From: Limosilactobacillus pontis
GTDB lineage: Bacteria > Bacillota > Bacilli > Lactobacillales > Lactobacillaceae
Direction: 5' to 3'
Assembly: GCF_002940945.1 (NCBI RefSeq)
Contig: NZ_PNFV01000004.1
Location: forward strand, 62,001-126,000
Length of the DNA stretch: 64,000 nucleotides
A program made the position numbers and the translations under genes. Below the pieces are notes generated by a model. It made no database searches. It was given only the letters and a program-made list of their open reading frames with translations, and had not been told where the DNA came from. Shown in pieces: positions 1 to 11,145 of this stretch (its first letter is position 1; the number at the start of each line of letters is the position of its first letter).

Positions 1-1
1 G

Positions 2-670
2 GGTGGACAGCTGACTGAGAAAGTTCGTCAGCATCCATATTCGGTAGTTCTGTTGGATGAGGCTGAGAAGGCACATCCCGACGTCTTCAACCTCCTTCTT
101 CAGGTGCTTGACGATGGCTACTTGACCGATGCGAAGGGGCGTAAGGTTGATTTTCGAAATACGATCATTATCATGACCTCCAACCTGGGAGCTACCCAGC
201 TTCAGGATGAAAAGGCAGTTGGCTTCGGGGCTAAGGACTTGAGTAGTGATTACAATGCCATGGCAGCGGCTATTAAGCAGCAGTTGAAGCTGCACTTCCG
301 GCCTGAGTTTCTTAACCGGATTGATGAGACAATCATTTTCCACTCCCTCAACAAGAAAGAGTTGCATCAGATTGTTAAGTTAATGGCTGGTGAGCTGAGT
401 GCTCGGATCGCCGAGCAGGGTATTAATCTGAAAATTACACCGGCCGCAATTGACGAGATTGCCAAGATCGGGTACAATCCTGCTTATGGAGCCCGGCCAC
501 TGCGGCGGGCGCTCCAGGACCATGTTGAGGATAGCCTCAGCACGGCTCTGTTGGACGGCCAGATCAAGGTTGGCGATGACGTCACCATTGGCGCTCACCG
601 TGGCCAGCTGACGATGAAGATCAAGAATGCTAACACGACTAAGCCTATCTTGGTTAAGATGAATAAGTAA
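2..670 (+). CDS. clpC: ClpC-type AAA+ unfoldase, C-terminal part
   Basis: C-terminal part of a Clp/Hsp100 ATPase that unfolds proteins for ClpP; the gene is open at the left edge, so the start is outside the window. The reading frame begins at base 2 and already shows the second-AAA-domain Walker B (VVLLDEAEKAHPD), followed by sensor 1 (IIIMTSNLGA), the arginine-finger region (FRPEFLNRIDE) and sensor 2 (GARPLRR), then the C-terminal small domain. This order is that of ClpC/ClpB-type proteins. ClpC is preferred over ClpB because clpC precedes rpoB in lactobacilli; the distinguishing middle domain is not visible. A hairpin follows the stop and the next gene has its own promoter. Confidence 0.9.
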   Translation, partial: GGQLTEKVRQHPYSVVLLDEAEKAHPDVFNLLLQVLDDGYLTDAKGRKVDFRNTIIIMTSNLGATQLQDEKAVGFGAKDLSSDYNAMAAAIKQQLKLHFRPEFLNRIDETIIFHSLNKKELHQIVKLMAGELSARIAEQGINLKITPAAIDEIAKIGYNPAYGARPLRRALQDHVEDSLSTALLDGQIKVGDDVTIGAHRGQLTMKIKNANTTKPILVKMNK

Positions 671-673
671 TAG

Positions 674-712
674 ATTAGGAGCTGTCTCTGTGATGAGCCA
701 GCTCCTAATTTA
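674..712 (+). terminator. Hairpin after clpC
   Basis: An 11-bp perfect stem (674-684 with 699-709) directly follows the clpC stop. Only a short T-rich stretch (TTTAT) follows, so it is a weak intrinsic terminator by sequence. Confidence 0.6.
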
Positions 713-731
713 TGATGAACTTATGAAACCG

Positions 732-761
732 TTGTTAAGTAACGTTGGCTGGTAATATAAT
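732..761 (+). promoter_or_regulatory. Sigma-A promoter for the TetR gene
   Basis: TTGTTA (732-737), 18-base spacer, perfect TATAAT (756-761), about 39 bases before the chosen start of the regulator. Confidence 0.6.
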
Positions 762-799
762 ATTGATAAAAGTGATTTTTGAGGAGGATGTCAATTCAA

Positions 800-1408
800 A
801 TGAAACGAACGGAGCAGCTTGAAAAGACACGGGCCGCGATTCTACGGACAGCAACGCGTCTCTTCTTGCAAAAGGGGTTTGCCCAAACATCGACCAGAGA
901 CATTGCAAAAGAGATTGGAATCACCCAACCAGCACTGTACCACCACTTCAGCGACAAAGAGGTGCTCTTTTTGAGTGTGATGACGGATTTTTCTGGGAAA
1001 GTACGTGCGGACATCAACAAGGTCCTGCGCAAGCATAAGTTATCACCGGAGGAGCAGCTCTTCGAAATCGTTAAGGTTTTGAAGAAACATCACCCAATCA
1101 GCATTTACGACCAGTATAACCAGGCTATGCAGCTGCTTTCCAAGAGTGCCCAGCGGAAATTCAATATGATCTTCGTAATGGACTACTTGATTCCGATTGG
1201 TGAATACTTTAAGCAGCCTGAGTTTAACCTGCGGGCGGATCTTCTGCCAAAGGAAGCAGCAGAATTATTTTTGGCCAGTCTGACGCCAGTCTTTGGTACC
1301 TACCAGGTGATCGGTGGTCAGGCCATTACCAATGACCAACGGACTAAGTTGATCATTGATTGTATCGTTAATGGCCTAAAGCGGACACCTAAGGAAGAAA
1401 TTATTTAA
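800..1408 (+). CDS. TetR/AcrR-family transcriptional regulator
   Basis: A 202-residue TetR-type repressor. The N-terminal DNA-binding domain is clear: the typical start TRAAILRTATRLFLQKGF, then TSTRDIAKEIGITQPALYHHF as helix-turn-helix with the classic YHHF ending. The C-terminal ligand/dimer domain is family-variable and gives no hint of the effector. Start choice: an SD (GAGGAGG, 781-787) lies 12 bases before ATG 800 and immediately next to an in-frame ATG at 788, which is too close; 800 is preferred. It sits alone between clpC and rpoB, with its own promoter. The target genes are unknown; autoregulation is typical of the family. Confidence 0.85.
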   Translation: MKRTEQLEKTRAAILRTATRLFLQKGFAQTSTRDIAKEIGITQPALYHHFSDKEVLFLSVMTDFSGKVRADINKVLRKHKLSPEEQLFEIVKVLKKHHPISIYDQYNQAMQLLSKSAQRKFNMIFVMDYLIPIGEYFKQPEFNLRADLLPKEAAELFLASLTPVFGTYQVIGGQAITNDQRTKLIIDCIVNGLKRTPKEEII

Positions 1409-1411
1409 CCC

Positions 1412-1440
1412 TTGACAAGTTAATATTTAGAACTTATACT
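1412..1440 (+). promoter_or_regulatory. Strong sigma-A promoter of rpoBC
   Basis: Perfect TTGACA (1412-1417), 17-base spacer and TATACT (1435-1440). Transcription would start near 1447, leaving an untranslated leader of about 180 bases before rpoB. Confidence 0.85.
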
Positions 1441-1446
1441 ATTGTA

Positions 1447-1625
1447 GTATGTAATTTGTGAGTTCATTTGGTTCTGGTGATCTATTGTCCATCAGGTCCT
1501 GCAATAAAACCAAAGACAGTTTCCAACTGTTTTTGGATTTTTTTTGCCCAAAAGTTGCATTTTGAGGTAATTGTAACCAAAATGTAACATTTGGAAATGA
1601 CTCACCCAACAAATTAGAGAGGTGA
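1447..1625 (+). promoter_or_regulatory. Structured rpoB leader (antiterminator/terminator; possible Lacto-rpoB element)
   Basis: Long untranslated leader between the rpoB promoter and start. TTTGGTT (1467-1473) can pair with AACCAAA (1508-1514), enclosing an inner stem CTGGTG/CATCAG (1474-1479 with 1490-1495). The same AACCAAA is also part of the left arm of a terminator hairpin (1510-1536), so the two folds exclude each other. A further stem, GCATTTTG with CAAAATGT, follows downstream. A conserved RNA motif named Lacto-rpoB has been described upstream of rpoB in Lactobacillales; whether this matches its consensus was not tested. Confidence 0.65.
1510..1545 (+). terminator. Intrinsic terminator inside the rpoB leader
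   Basis: A perfect 11-bp stem (1510-1520 with 1526-1536, one G-U pair), a 5-base loop and a run of eight T (1538-1545). It lies between the promoter and rpoB, so it must act as an attenuator rather than as an operon end. Confidence 0.75.
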
Positions 1626-1630
1626 ACAGT

Positions 1631-4600
1631 TTGGCCGGACATTTAGTAAAATACGGTAAGCACCGTACCCGTCGTAGTTACTCCCGGATTAAAGAAGTTC
1701 TCGAGTTGCCTAACCTGATTGAGATCCAGACCAATTCCTACAATTGGTTTATGGACAAAGGGTTGCGGGAAATGTTTGATGACATTATGCCAATTGATGA
1801 CTTCCAGGGTAAGCTTTCCTTGGAATTCGTTGACTATCAACTTTTAGAACCTAAGTACACTGTTGATGAAGCACGTGAACACGATGCTAACTACTCAGCA
1901 CCATTGCACGTTACTTTACGGTTAACCAACCACGAAACTGGTGAGATCAAGTCGCAGGATGTTTTCTTCGGCGACTTCCCACTGATGACTGATCAGGGGA
2001 CTTTCATTATCAACGGGGCTGAGCGGGTAATTGTTTCCCAATTGGTTCGTTCCCCTGGTGTCTACTATAATGAAGAAACTGACAAGAATGGTCGGCCAAG
2101 CTACGGTGCTACCTTTATTCCTAACCGTGGTGCTTGGCTGGAATATGAAACCGACGCCAAGAATGTTTCCTACGTCCGGATTGACCGGACCCGGAAGCTA
2201 CCAATGACCGAATTGGTTCGGGCATTGGGCTTTGGTTCCGACGATGAAATCATTGATATGTTCGGTGGCGATAGTGAGACCCTGTCTTTGACGTTAGATA
2301 AGGATGTTCACAAGAACGCCGAAGATTCCCGTGTTGAAGAGGCATTGAAGGACATTTACGAACGTTTACGTCCAGGTGAACCAAAGACCGCCGATTCCGC
2401 ACGGAACTTGCTGACTGCCCGCTTCTTTGATCCAAAACGTTACGACATGGCACCGGTTGGCCGTTACAAGACCAACAAGAAGCTGATGCTCAAGTACCGC
2501 CTGCTCGGAGAGACGCTGGCTGAAACCTTAGCCGATCCTGATACCGGTGAAGTATTGGCTCAAAAGGGTGACACGGTTACCAAGGAAGTCCTCAAGAAGC
2601 TTGAACCGTACCTGGACCGTGACGACTTTAAGATGGTTACCTACACGCCATCCGACGAAGCCGTAGTTACGGAACCCGTTAAGCTTCAGAAGATCCTGGT
2701 ATACTCCAAGAAGGACCCAGAACGGGTCGTGCCAATCATTGGTAACGGCCACATTCCATTGGAATACAAGCACATTGAGCCAGCTGATATCCTGGCTTCT
2801 CTGAACTACTTCTTCAACCTTCAAGAGGGTATTGGTTCAACTGATGATATTGATCACTTGGGTAACCGGCGGATTCGTTCTGTCGGTGAGTTGTTGCAAA
2901 ACCAATTCCGGATCGGTCTGGCCCGGATGGAACGGGTGGTTCGTGAACGGATGTCAATTCAAGATCCTGACACCGTAACCCCGCAACAATTGATCAACAT
3001 TCGGCCGGTGGTTGCTTCAATCAAGGAATTCTTTGGTTCATCTCAGCTATCGCAATTCATGGACCAAACTAACCCACTGGGTGAGCTGACCCACAAGCGG
3101 CGTCTGTCTGCCCTTGGTCCTGGTGGTTTGACGCGTGATCGGGCTGGTTATGAAGTCCGGGACGTGCACTATACCCACTACGGCCGGATGTGCCCAATTG
3201 AAACGCCAGAAGGACCAAACATTGGTCTGATTAACAGTCTGTCTTCCTATGCCCGTGTTAACAAGTATGGTTTCATTGAAACGCCATACCGGCGGGTTTC
3301 CTGGAAGACCCACAAGGTTACTGATAAGATCGACTACCTGACAGCCGACGAAGAAGATAACTTTGTGATTGCCCAAGCCAACTCACCGCTGAATGACGAT
3401 GGTTCATTCGTTGATGATGAGGTTATGGCTCGTGACAAGGATGAATACGTTGAAACTAGTGTTGAGAACGTCGATTACATGGACGTTTCACCAAAACAAG
3501 TTGTCTCCGTCGCTTCCGCATGTATTCCATTCCTTGAAAACGATGACTCTAACCGTGCCTTAATGGGTGCTAACATGCAGCGGCAAGCCGTACCGTTGCT
3601 TAACCCACACGCTCCGCTGGTAAGTACCGGAATTGACTACAAGGCTGCGCACGACTCCGGGGTTGCTATGATTGCCAAGAAGGCCGGGACCGTGGAATAC
3701 GTTGACGCTCGTGAGGTTCGAGTTCGCGAAGATGACGGCACACTTGATACATACAAGCTGATGAAGTTCCGTCGTTCTAACGGTGGTAAGAACTATAACC
3801 AGCGGCCAATCGTCAAGGTCGGCGAACACGTTGACGCTGACGATGTTCTAGCCGATGGTCCATCAATGGAGCAGGGAGAATTGGCCCTTGGTCAGAATCC
3901 ACTGATTGCCTTCATGACTTGGCAGGGTTACAACTTCGAAGATGCCATTGCTATCAACGAGCGCTTGGTCAAGGATGATGTCTACACGTCCATTCACATC
4001 GAATCCTACGAGTCCGAAGCGCGGGAAACCAAGCTTGGACCAGAAGAGATGACCCGGGAAATTCCAAACGTCGGTGACGACGCCCTGAAGGATCTTGATG
4101 AAAACGGGATCGTTCGGGTTGGTGCTGAAGTTCACGACGGCGACATCCTGGTTGGTAAGGTTACGCCGAAGGGAATGACTGAACTATCTGCCGAAGAACG
4201 GCTTCTGCACGCCATCTTCGGTGAAAAGTCCCGTGAAGTTCGTGACACCTCACTGCGGGTTCCTCACGGTGGCGGCGGAATTATCCAGGACGTTAAGGTA
4301 TTTACCCGTGAAAACGGGGACGAACTGTCACCAGGTGTCAACACCATGGTTCGGGTCTACATCGCTCAAAAGCGGAAGATTCAGGTTGGTGACAAGATGT
4401 CTGGTCGTCATGGTAACAAGGGTACTGTTTCCATTGTTATTCCTGAAGAAGATATGCCATACATGCCAGATGGAACACCAATTGATATCATGCTGAGTCC
4501 AATGGGTGTGCCAAGTCGTATGAACATCGGCCAGCTGCTTGAATTGCACCTGGGGATGGCTGCTAAGCGGCTTGGAATTCACATGGCAACGCCAGTCTTT

Positions 4601-5239
4601 GATGGGGCTTCTGACAAGGATGTCTGGGACGCCGTTCGGGAATCTGGTTTTCCAGAAGATGGTAAGACCATTCTCTATGACGGTCGGACTGGTGAACCAT
4701 TTGAAAATCGGATCGCCGTTGGTTCCATGCACTACCTGAAGTTGGCTCACATGGTTGATGATAAGATTCACGCCCGGTCAACTGGTCCTTACTCACTGGT
4801 TACCCAACAGCCACTGGGTGGTAAAGCCCAATTCGGTGGTCAGCGGTTTGGTGAAATGGAAGTTTGGGCCCTCGAAGCTTATGGTGCGGCTTACACCCTG
4901 CAGGAAATTCTGACTTACAAGTCTGATGACACGGTTGGTCGTGTTCGGACCTACGATGCCATCATCAATGGTCAGCCAATTCCAAAGCCGGGTGTTCCTG
5001 AATCGTTCCGGGTTCTTGTTAAGGAACTCCAGGCCCTGGGTCTTGATATGAAGGTCCTCGATGGTCACCACCAAGAAGTTCAATTAAAGAACATGGATGA
5101 AGATGACTCCGAAGTTGTCAGTGTTGACGCCTTGGCCAAGTATGCTGAGCAGCACAACACCAGCAATGATAAGAAGAAAGATTCGGCTTCGAAGACCACA
5201 TCTGCATCAACGACTGAAGATAAAACCAAGCAAGATTAA
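1631..5239 (+). CDS. rpoB: RNA polymerase beta subunit
   Basis: 1202-residue catalytic beta subunit of RNA polymerase. The rifampicin-binding segment is visible and wild type in type ([14 protein letters not shown], then [13 protein letters not shown]), as are the C-terminal beta motifs [12 protein letters not shown] and [20 protein letters not shown]. Start: TTG 1631 has the SD AGAGGTG (1618-1624) at good spacing; an upstream in-frame GTG at 1622 would lie inside the SD. The last ~25 residues form a Lys/Ser/Thr/Asp-rich low-complexity tail. Co-transcribed with rpoC 43 bases downstream; controlled by the promoter and attenuator-like leader upstream. Confidence 0.98.
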   Translation: MAGHLVKYGKHRTRRSYSRIKEVLELPNLIEIQTNSYNWFMDKGLREMFDDIMPIDDFQGKLSLEFVDYQLLEPKYTVDEAREHDANYSAPLHVTLRLTNHETGEIKSQDVFFGDFPLMTDQGTFIINGAERVIVSQLVRSPGVYYNEETDKNGRPSYGATFIPNRGAWLEYETDAKNVSYVRIDRTRKLPMTELVRALGFGSDDEIIDMFGGDSETLSLTLDKDVHKNAEDSRVEEALKDIYERLRPGEPKTADSARNLLTARFFDPKRYDMAPVGRYKTNKKLMLKYRLLGETLAETLADPDTGEVLAQKGDTVTKEVLKKLEPYLDRDDFKMVTYTPSDEAVVTEPVKLQKILVYSKKDPERVVPIIGNGHIPLEYKHIEPADILASLNYFFNLQEGIGSTDDIDHLGNRRIRSVGELLQNQFRIGLARMERVVRERMSIQDPDTVTPQQLINIRPVVASIKEFFGSSQLSQFMDQTNPLGELTHKRRLSALGPGGLTRDRAGYEVRDVHYTHYGRMCPIETPEGPNIGLINSLSSYARVNKYGFIETPYRRVSWKTHKVTDKIDYLTADEEDNFVIAQANSPLNDDGSFVDDEVMARDKDEYVETSVENVDYMDVSPKQVVSVASACIPFLENDDSNRALMGANMQRQAVPLLNPHAPLVSTGIDYKAAHDSGVAMIAKKAGTVEYVDAREVRVREDDGTLDTYKLMKFRRSNGGKNYNQRPIVKVGEHVDADDVLADGPSMEQGELALGQNPLIAFMTWQGYNFEDAIAINERLVKDDVYTSIHIESYESEARETKLGPEEMTREIPNVGDDALKDLDENGIVRVGAEVHDGDILVGKVTPKGMTELSAEERLLHAIFGEKSREVRDTSLRVPHGGGGIIQDVKVFTRENGDELSPGVNTMVRVYIAQKRKIQVGDKMSGRHGNKGTVSIVIPEEDMPYMPDGTPIDIMLSPMGVPSRMNIGQLLELHLGMAAKRLGIHMATPVFDGASDKDVWDAVRESGFPEDGKTILYDGRTGEPFENRIAVGSMHYLKLAHMVDDKIHARSTGPYSLVTQQPLGGKAQFGGQRFGEMEVWALEAYGAAYTLQEILTYKSDDTVGRVRTYDAIINGQPIPKPGVPESFRVLVKELQALGLDMKVLDGHHQEVQLKNMDEDDSEVVSVDALAKYAEQHNTSNDKKKDSASKTTSASTTEDKTKQD

Positions 5240-5282
5240 TCGTTCTTCAACTAAGATTTACTGAAATAAGGAGGAACATCCT

Positions 5283-8200
5283 TTGATTGATGTCAATAAA
5301 TTTGAAAGCATGCAGATCGGTCTGGCATCTCCAGACAAGATCCGTAGCTGGTCTTACGGTGAGGTAAAGAAGCCGGAGACAATCAACTACCGGACCTTGA
5401 AGCCGGAGAAGCAGGGTCTGTTTGATGAACGAATCTTTGGCCCAACTAAGGACTACGAGTGTGCTTGTGGAAAGTACAAGCGGATTCGTTACAAGGGTCG
5501 GATTTGTGACCGGTGTGGCGTCGAAGTTACCAGTTCCAAGGTTCGTCGTGAACGGATGGGCCACATTGAGCTGGCCGCTCCCGTTTCCCACATCTGGTAC
5601 TTCAAGGGGATCCCAAGCCGGATGGGCCTGGTTCTGGACATGAGTCCACGCTCCCTGGAAGAAGTTATCTACTTTGCTTCCTACGTAGTACTTGATCCTG
5701 GTGATACCCCGCTGGAGAAGAAGCAACTGCTCTCTGAAGCCGAATACCGTGACAAGAAAGCTGAATTTGGCAACCGGTTCACCGCTGAGATGGGTGCCGC
5801 AGCTATCAAGAAGCTGCTCGCTGACGTGGATCTGGAGAAAGAAGCTAAGGAACTTAAGGAAGAATTAAAGGAAGCCACTGGTCAAAAGCGGACTCGGGCT
5901 ATTCGGCGCCTGGACATCCTGGAAGCCTTCATTAAGTCTGGCAACAAGCCAGAATGGATGGTCATGGATGTTATTCCAGTTATGCCGCCTGATCTGCGGC
6001 CAATGGTTCAACTGGAAGGTGGTCGTTTCGCAACTTCTGACCTAAACGATCTTTACCGGCGGGTTATTAACCGGAATAACCGATTAAAGCGGCTGCTTAA
6101 GCTGCAGGCTCCTGGCATCATTGTGCAAAACGAAAAGCGGATGCTGCAGGAAGCCGTCGATGCCCTGATCGATAACGGTCGGCGGGGTCGTCCGGTTGCC
6201 GGTCCTGGTAACCGTCCGCTGAAGTCCCTATCCCACCTGCTCAAGGGTAAGCAGGGGCGGTTCCGTCAGAACTTGCTCGGTAAGCGTGTCGACTACTCTG
6301 GTCGTTCCGTTATTGATGTCGGTCCATCTCTGAAGATGAACCAGATGGGGCTGCCAGTACCAATGGCTCTTGAACTGTTCAAGCCATTCATCATGCACGA
6401 ACTGGTTAAGCGGGGGCTGTCCGCCAACGTCAAGGCAGCCAAGCGCAAGATTGATCGGCGTGACGATGATGTCTTCGATGTATTGGAAGACGTTATTAAG
6501 GAACACCCAGTGTTGCTGAACCGGGCACCTACCTTGCACCGACTTGGTATTCAAGCCTTCGAACCAATTCTAGTTTCCGGGAAGTCCATGCGTCTACACC
6601 CATTGGTATGTACCGCCTACAACGCCGACTTCGATGGTGACCAGATGGCCATCCACGTGCCATTGTCTGATGAAGCTCAGGCCGAGGCCCGTTTGCTGAT
6701 GCTGGCTGCTCACCATATTCTGAGTCCTCGTGACGGTGAACCAATCGTGTCACCATCACAGGATATGGTTATCGGTAATTACTACATGACCACCGAAGAT
6801 AAGGGTCGTGAGGGCGAAGGAATGATCTTCAAGGATACCGACGAAGCTGAAATGGCCTACAAGAATGGTTACGTTTCCCTGCAGACTCGGGTTGGTGTTC
6901 AGGTTTCATCATTCCCTGACAAGCCATTTACCGACGAACAACGTGGTCGGATCATGGTAACTTCTGTTGGTAAGCTCCTTTTCAACCGGATCATGCCAAA
7001 GGACTTTGCCTACATTAATGAGCCAACCGATGCTAATATTCACGAAGGGGTCGACGACAAGTTCTTCCTCGAACCTGGTGAAGACATTCATGAATACCTC
7101 GAAAATGCACCACTGGTTCCACCATTCAAGAAGGGCTTCCTGTCCGACTTGATTGCCGAAGTTTACAAGCAGTACAAGGTTACTAAGACTTCTCAGTTCT
7201 TGGACCGGATCAAGGATCTTGGTTACTACGAATCTACTATTTCCGGCCTGACTACGGCTATGTCTGATATTCATGATTTGCCAGAAAAGCCAGAGATCAT
7301 CAAGGATGCCCGTAAGCAGGTGGCCCTGATCACAAAGCAATTCCGTCGTGGTCTGATCACGGACGATGAACGGTACGAACGGGTTATTGCTGCCTGGAAC
7401 GACGCCAAAGATGAAGTGCAGAACAAGCTGATTGAGCACATGGATATCCACAACCCAATCAACATGATGTCTGACTCTGGTGCGCGTGGTAACATTTCTA
7501 ACTTTACCCAGCTAGCCGGGATGCGTGGTTTGATGGCCTCACCAAACGGTAAGATTATGGAGCTGCCAGTTCTGTCCAACTTCTACGAAGGACTGTCTGT
7601 TCTGGAAATGTTCCTGTCCTCTCACGGTGCTCGTAAGGGGATGACTGATACCGCCTTGAAGACTGCCAACTCAGGTTACTTAACCCGGCGGCTGGTCGAT
7701 GTTGCCCAGGACGTTGTTGTTCGTGAGAAGGACTGTGGCACTGACCGTGGCCTTGAAGTTACCGCCATCACTAATGGTAACGAAATGATCGAACCACTGT
7801 ATGATCGGATCATGGGTCGCTACACGATGAAGTCTGTTTTCGATCCAAAGACCGGCGAGAAGATTGTCGGCAAGAATGTTCTGATTGACGAAGATATGGC
7901 CCAGAAGATTGTTGACGCTGGGGTTAAGAAGGTAACAATTCGCTCTGCCTTCACTTGCAACACCGAACATGGTGTTTGTGAACGCTGCTATGGCCGGAAC
8001 GCCGCTACTGGTGACCGGGTAGAAGCCGGTGAAGCCGTGGGGACGGTTGCCGCTCAATCAATTGGTGAACCAGGTACCCAGCTGACCCTGCGGAACTTCC
8101 ACACTGGTGGGGTTGCCGGCAACGATGATATCACTCAGGGTCTTCCTCGTGTGCAAGAAATTGTGGAAGCGCGGAACCCGAAAGGTCGGGCAACAATCAC

Positions 8201-8918
8201 CGAGGTAACTGGTGAAGTTGTTTCCATCGAAGAAAATCCTGCTGAACGGACCAAGGACGTTACTGTTAAGGGTGAAACCGACACTCGGACCTACACCCTG
8301 CCGATTACGGCACGGATGCGGGTTGCTGAAGGTGATTTCATCCACCGCGGAACGGCCCTTAACGAAGGTTCAATCGATCCAAAGGAACTGATTCGGGTTC
8401 GGGATGTTCTGTCCACAGAAACTTACTTGCTGGCTCAAATTCAGGGTGTTTACCGGATGCAGGGGATTGACCTGCTCGATAAGCACGTTGAAATCATGAT
8501 TCGGCAGATGATGCGGAAGGTACGGGTCATGGATCCAGGTGACACCGACCTCCTGCCTGGTCAATTGATGGACATCAGTCAATTCCGTGATGCCAACAAG
8601 CCGACACTGTATGCTGGTGGTATTCCGGCAACTGCCCGTCCAGTTATCCTTGGGATTACCAAGGCAGCTCTTGAAACCAACAGTTTCCTCTCCGCAGCCT
8701 CCTTCCAGGAGACGACTCGGGTTCTTACCGACGCTGCTATTCGTGGTAAGAATGACCCGCTGGTTGGTCTGAAGGAAAATGTTATCATTGGTAAGATCAT
8801 TCCAGCCGGAACTGGAATGCCAACTTACCGGAACATAAAGCCGAAGGAAGTCAATGTTGCTGCTTACTCCATTAAGGACCTTGAGGCCAAGATGAAGGAA
8901 GAAGACAAGCAGAACTAG
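5283..8918 (+). CDS. rpoC: RNA polymerase beta' subunit
   Basis: 1211-residue beta' subunit. The N-terminal zinc ribbon (CACG...CDRCG), the absolutely conserved catalytic [10 protein letters not shown] with its three Mg-binding aspartates, the trigger-loop region and the second zinc site ([13 protein letters not shown]) are all present. Start is TTG 5283, 7 bases after AAGGAGG. It is the second gene of the rpoBC operon, closed by a strong terminator after the stop. Confidence 0.98.
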   Translation: MIDVNKFESMQIGLASPDKIRSWSYGEVKKPETINYRTLKPEKQGLFDERIFGPTKDYECACGKYKRIRYKGRICDRCGVEVTSSKVRRERMGHIELAAPVSHIWYFKGIPSRMGLVLDMSPRSLEEVIYFASYVVLDPGDTPLEKKQLLSEAEYRDKKAEFGNRFTAEMGAAAIKKLLADVDLEKEAKELKEELKEATGQKRTRAIRRLDILEAFIKSGNKPEWMVMDVIPVMPPDLRPMVQLEGGRFATSDLNDLYRRVINRNNRLKRLLKLQAPGIIVQNEKRMLQEAVDALIDNGRRGRPVAGPGNRPLKSLSHLLKGKQGRFRQNLLGKRVDYSGRSVIDVGPSLKMNQMGLPVPMALELFKPFIMHELVKRGLSANVKAAKRKIDRRDDDVFDVLEDVIKEHPVLLNRAPTLHRLGIQAFEPILVSGKSMRLHPLVCTAYNADFDGDQMAIHVPLSDEAQAEARLLMLAAHHILSPRDGEPIVSPSQDMVIGNYYMTTEDKGREGEGMIFKDTDEAEMAYKNGYVSLQTRVGVQVSSFPDKPFTDEQRGRIMVTSVGKLLFNRIMPKDFAYINEPTDANIHEGVDDKFFLEPGEDIHEYLENAPLVPPFKKGFLSDLIAEVYKQYKVTKTSQFLDRIKDLGYYESTISGLTTAMSDIHDLPEKPEIIKDARKQVALITKQFRRGLITDDERYERVIAAWNDAKDEVQNKLIEHMDIHNPINMMSDSGARGNISNFTQLAGMRGLMASPNGKIMELPVLSNFYEGLSVLEMFLSSHGARKGMTDTALKTANSGYLTRRLVDVAQDVVVREKDCGTDRGLEVTAITNGNEMIEPLYDRIMGRYTMKSVFDPKTGEKIVGKNVLIDEDMAQKIVDAGVKKVTIRSAFTCNTEHGVCERCYGRNAATGDRVEAGEAVGTVAAQSIGEPGTQLTLRNFHTGGVAGNDDITQGLPRVQEIVEARNPKGRATITEVTGEVVSIEENPAERTKDVTVKGETDTRTYTLPITARMRVAEGDFIHRGTALNEGSIDPKELIRVRDVLSTETYLLAQIQGVYRMQGIDLLDKHVEIMIRQMMRKVRVMDPGDTDLLPGQLMDISQFRDANKPTLYAGGIPATARPVILGITKAALETNSFLSAASFQETTRVLTDAAIRGKNDPLVGLKENVIIGKIIPAGTGMPTYRNIKPKEVNVAAYSIKDLEAKMKEEDKQN

Positions 8919-8940
8919 GCTTGTGGATAAGTTAAAGAAG

Positions 8941-8976
8941 AGAGAGGCTGGTAAGTCGCTTACCGGCCTCTCTTTT
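8941..8976 (+). terminator. Terminator of rpoBC
   Basis: A 15-bp stem (8941-8955 with 8959-8973, one G-T pair) with a 3-base loop, running into TTTT. Confidence 0.9.
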
Positions 8977-8996
8977 GTTGTGAATGAGGTGTTTAC

Positions 8997-10176
8997 TTGA
9001 CCCAAAAATATCAAATTGAAATCCCGGAGGCAGCGCTGGATCAGACCGACTTTCAATCGGGAGACCAGCTGGCCCTGAGTGTTAATCACAAGCAGATTGA
9101 TGTTCGGCCGGCACGAGTAATTGACCAGTTACCGCAGATCGCTTTCTGGTGGTATGCTCTACCGGCTGCGGTGGTCACTTTGCTCTTTTATGCTTTCTTT
9201 CGGCAACGAAATGCTGTTCATCCGATTCCGCTGACGGGCAGTGACTACTCCTTAGCCAACGGATCAATGTTTCTTGGGGTGATCTCGGGCCTGGTAATTT
9301 TTATCACTACCTTTATTGTGGAAAAGGTGAAGAAGGCTGGACCAACAAAGGACTTCTATTGGCGGAGTCTACCCCCGCTGGCAATTGCCTGTGGATTAAT
9401 CATGGTCTTTTCCTTTTCGGCCTTCTTCTGGCTACTTGGTAAGATGTTTACAAATGCTAGCTTTGATCTCTACACGACGACAATCTTTGCCTTCGTGATC
9501 TTTGCCGCGGTGAACTACGTGATGATCAACTTGGCGATGACCCTGACCTCTAGTGTGGTTACCAACCTGTTAACGATTATGATTATCGGCGGGATGCTCT
9601 TCTCAATGCTAACTAACTCATCGCGAAATTGGTGGAAGCATAACTTCAGCTTCTTAGGGACTGCGGAGAATTCGGCTAGCCTCCAGTTCAATATCACCCT
9701 GATCTTCTCGGGCCTGTTGATGTTGACCCTGGTTGACTACCTGTTTGTCAACCTGCAGAAACGCTACCGGGGACCGCGGATACTGACACTGCGCTGGCTT
9801 CTGTACATGCTGTCAGCCTGCATTGCCTCGATTGGTCTCTTTCCCAACGATCCTCAGTTTCATGTTCTGCATGACCGGGTGTCAATGTGGCTGGTCTACA
9901 TCATGCTGATCCTAATCGTACTGGTTCGCTGGATCTTGCCGGAGGTTACCCGACAGTTCCTGACCCTCTCTTACATCATGGGGGGGGCTGATGGGATTGG
10001 AGTACATTGTCTTCAAGCTTAGTGATTACCTATCACTGACGGCTTTTGAGCTGCTTGAGTTCGGCCTAGCTTTCTCCTGGCTGTTACTGTTACTTCAGAA
10101 TATTGAAAATCTGGCCCGCTTCGGTCATAATCTTTTTCTGGTGAGGATTACTCCGGTTGGGGATAAAACTAAATAA
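8997..10176 (+). pseudogene. Multi-pass membrane protein (DUF998-like) with frameshift
   Basis: Two reading frames together encode one protein. Frame 1 (from TTG 8997, SD GAGGTG) carries an N-terminal ~40-residue segment resembling an AbrB/SpoVT swapped hairpin (YQIEIPEAAL...GDQLALSV), then several hydrophobic helices; it derails at a run of eight G (9980-9987) and stops at 10022. Frame 2 continues to 10176 with further membrane helices (LMGLEYIVFKLSDYLSLTAF...). Deleting one G joins them into a single ~392-residue protein. The helical part resembles DUF998 membrane proteins of lactobacilli; function unknown. The run may be a real mutation, a phase-variable tract or a sequencing error. Confidence 0.7.
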
Positions 10177-10190
10177 GTAATGAAATTGGT

Positions 10191-10216
10191 CACGGTACGT
10201 TTACCGTGGCTTTTTT
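10191..10216 (+). terminator. Terminator after the frameshifted membrane gene
   Basis: 7-bp stem CACGGTA/TACCGTG (10191-10197 with 10202-10208) followed by GC and six T. Its end overlaps the stop codon of the convergent prepilin peptidase gene. Confidence 0.8.
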
Positions 10217-10892
10217 AGTAGCTGATGACGATTAGGGTGGCTAGACAAAGAGCCGGCAGAAAGGGTAAACGCTCTTGATGACTGTGGAAAAAGGCGAGGA
10301 GGGTACCTAAGCAGGCAAGCAGAATGATCAAAACTGTGGATTCAATCTCAAACGTTAAGAGGAGGACAGCAATGAAGAGAACATCCCCGCCACCGAGTCC
10401 ATGAAAGCGGGTGACCATAATGGTGAGCAGGCCGAGGAAGAGCAAATCGGAGAGCAGCGTTGTTAGACTTGGCCAGGTCCAGTTAGGGATAATTAGGGGC
10501 AGGGGGAGAAGAGCAATTAAGCTGAGCGGATACAGGTAGCCGTGGTAGTAGTCACAGCTGGCGATGAAGAGGAGGGCTTGGATGACTAGGACCACTAGGA
10601 AACTGTGGAAAAGTTCAGGGTCGCTAAGCCGCCAGGCGAAGAAACCGCTGGCTAGTTCACATAAGGGATTATAAACTGCAATGCGTTGACGGCAGAAGTG
10701 ACAGTGCCCGCCCTGAACGATCCAGCCGAGGAGGGGGATCAGCTGCCACCAGGCAAGGGGATGGTGGCAACGGTCACAGTAGGAACGCGGCGGCGACCAG
10801 GGAGACTGATCGTTACCGATGCGCTGGGCGCAAAGGACAGTGAACGAGGCGAGACAGACAGTGAGAATAATAGTGAATGACTTGGTAAGCAT
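10215..10892 (-). CDS. comC: Type IV prepilin peptidase (competence pseudopilin processing)
   Basis: 225-residue polytopic membrane aspartyl protease that cleaves and N-methylates prepilin-type proteins, in Gram-positives the ComG pseudopilins needed for DNA uptake. Seen: an N-terminal cytoplasmic zinc-type motif with two CxxC pairs (YCDRC and CHFC), the first aspartate in IASCDYYHG and the second in the signature GLGGGDV, between hydrophobic helices. Length matches the family. ATG at 10892 is preceded on the minus strand by AGGAGG. Monocistronic, convergent with the membrane gene, divergent from the str operon; the substrates (comG) are not in the window. Confidence 0.88.
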   Translation of the reverse strand: MLTKSFTIILTVCLASFTVLCAQRIGNDQSPWSPPRSYCDRCHHPLAWWQLIPLLGWIVQGGHCHFCRQRIAVYNPLCELASGFFAWRLSDPELFHSFLVVLVIQALLFIASCDYYHGYLYPLSLIALLPLPLIIPNWTWPSLTTLLSDLLFLGLLTIMVTRFHGLGGGDVLFIAVLLLTFEIESTVLIILLACLGTLLAFFHSHQERLPFLPALCLATLIVISY

Positions 10893-10962
10893 GGCAAAAA
10901 CCTCCTATAATAAACGAACGTGGTTTATAGTAATTGGCGCCAAAATAAATCTGGTGATCACG

Positions 10963-10991
10963 TTGACATTCATTTGGGGACGTGATAGTCT
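10963..10991 (+). promoter_or_regulatory. Promoter of the str operon
   Basis: Perfect TTGACA (10963-10968), 17-base spacer and a weak TAGTCT (10986-10991, keeping the key TA...T). The leader to rpsL is about 150 bases and holds short inverted repeats: GTCTG/CAGAC, CGTTG/CAACG, and CATCCAG (11072) with CTGGATG (11108). Confidence 0.65.
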
Positions 10992-11145
10992 ATTTAAGGT
11001 GCTTTTTTAGCAACGGAGTGTCTGTCGTTGGGCAGACTTTTGCGTCAACGAAGGCACGACAATCTAATAACCATCCAGCAATTTTTTTATTCATCAAAAA
11101 GAACCACCTGGATGTGTGGACTTAAAACAAGGAAGGGGAAAAATT

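Noticed and set aside
2528..2824. Long antisense frames inside rpoB, rpoC, fusA and other highly expressed genes
   Set aside because: They are shadows caused by strong codon bias in the true genes; no SDs, no family patterns.
3041..3150. Rifampicin-resistance change in rpoB
   Set aside because: The cluster region ([23 protein letters not shown]) has the normal residues at the usual resistance positions.
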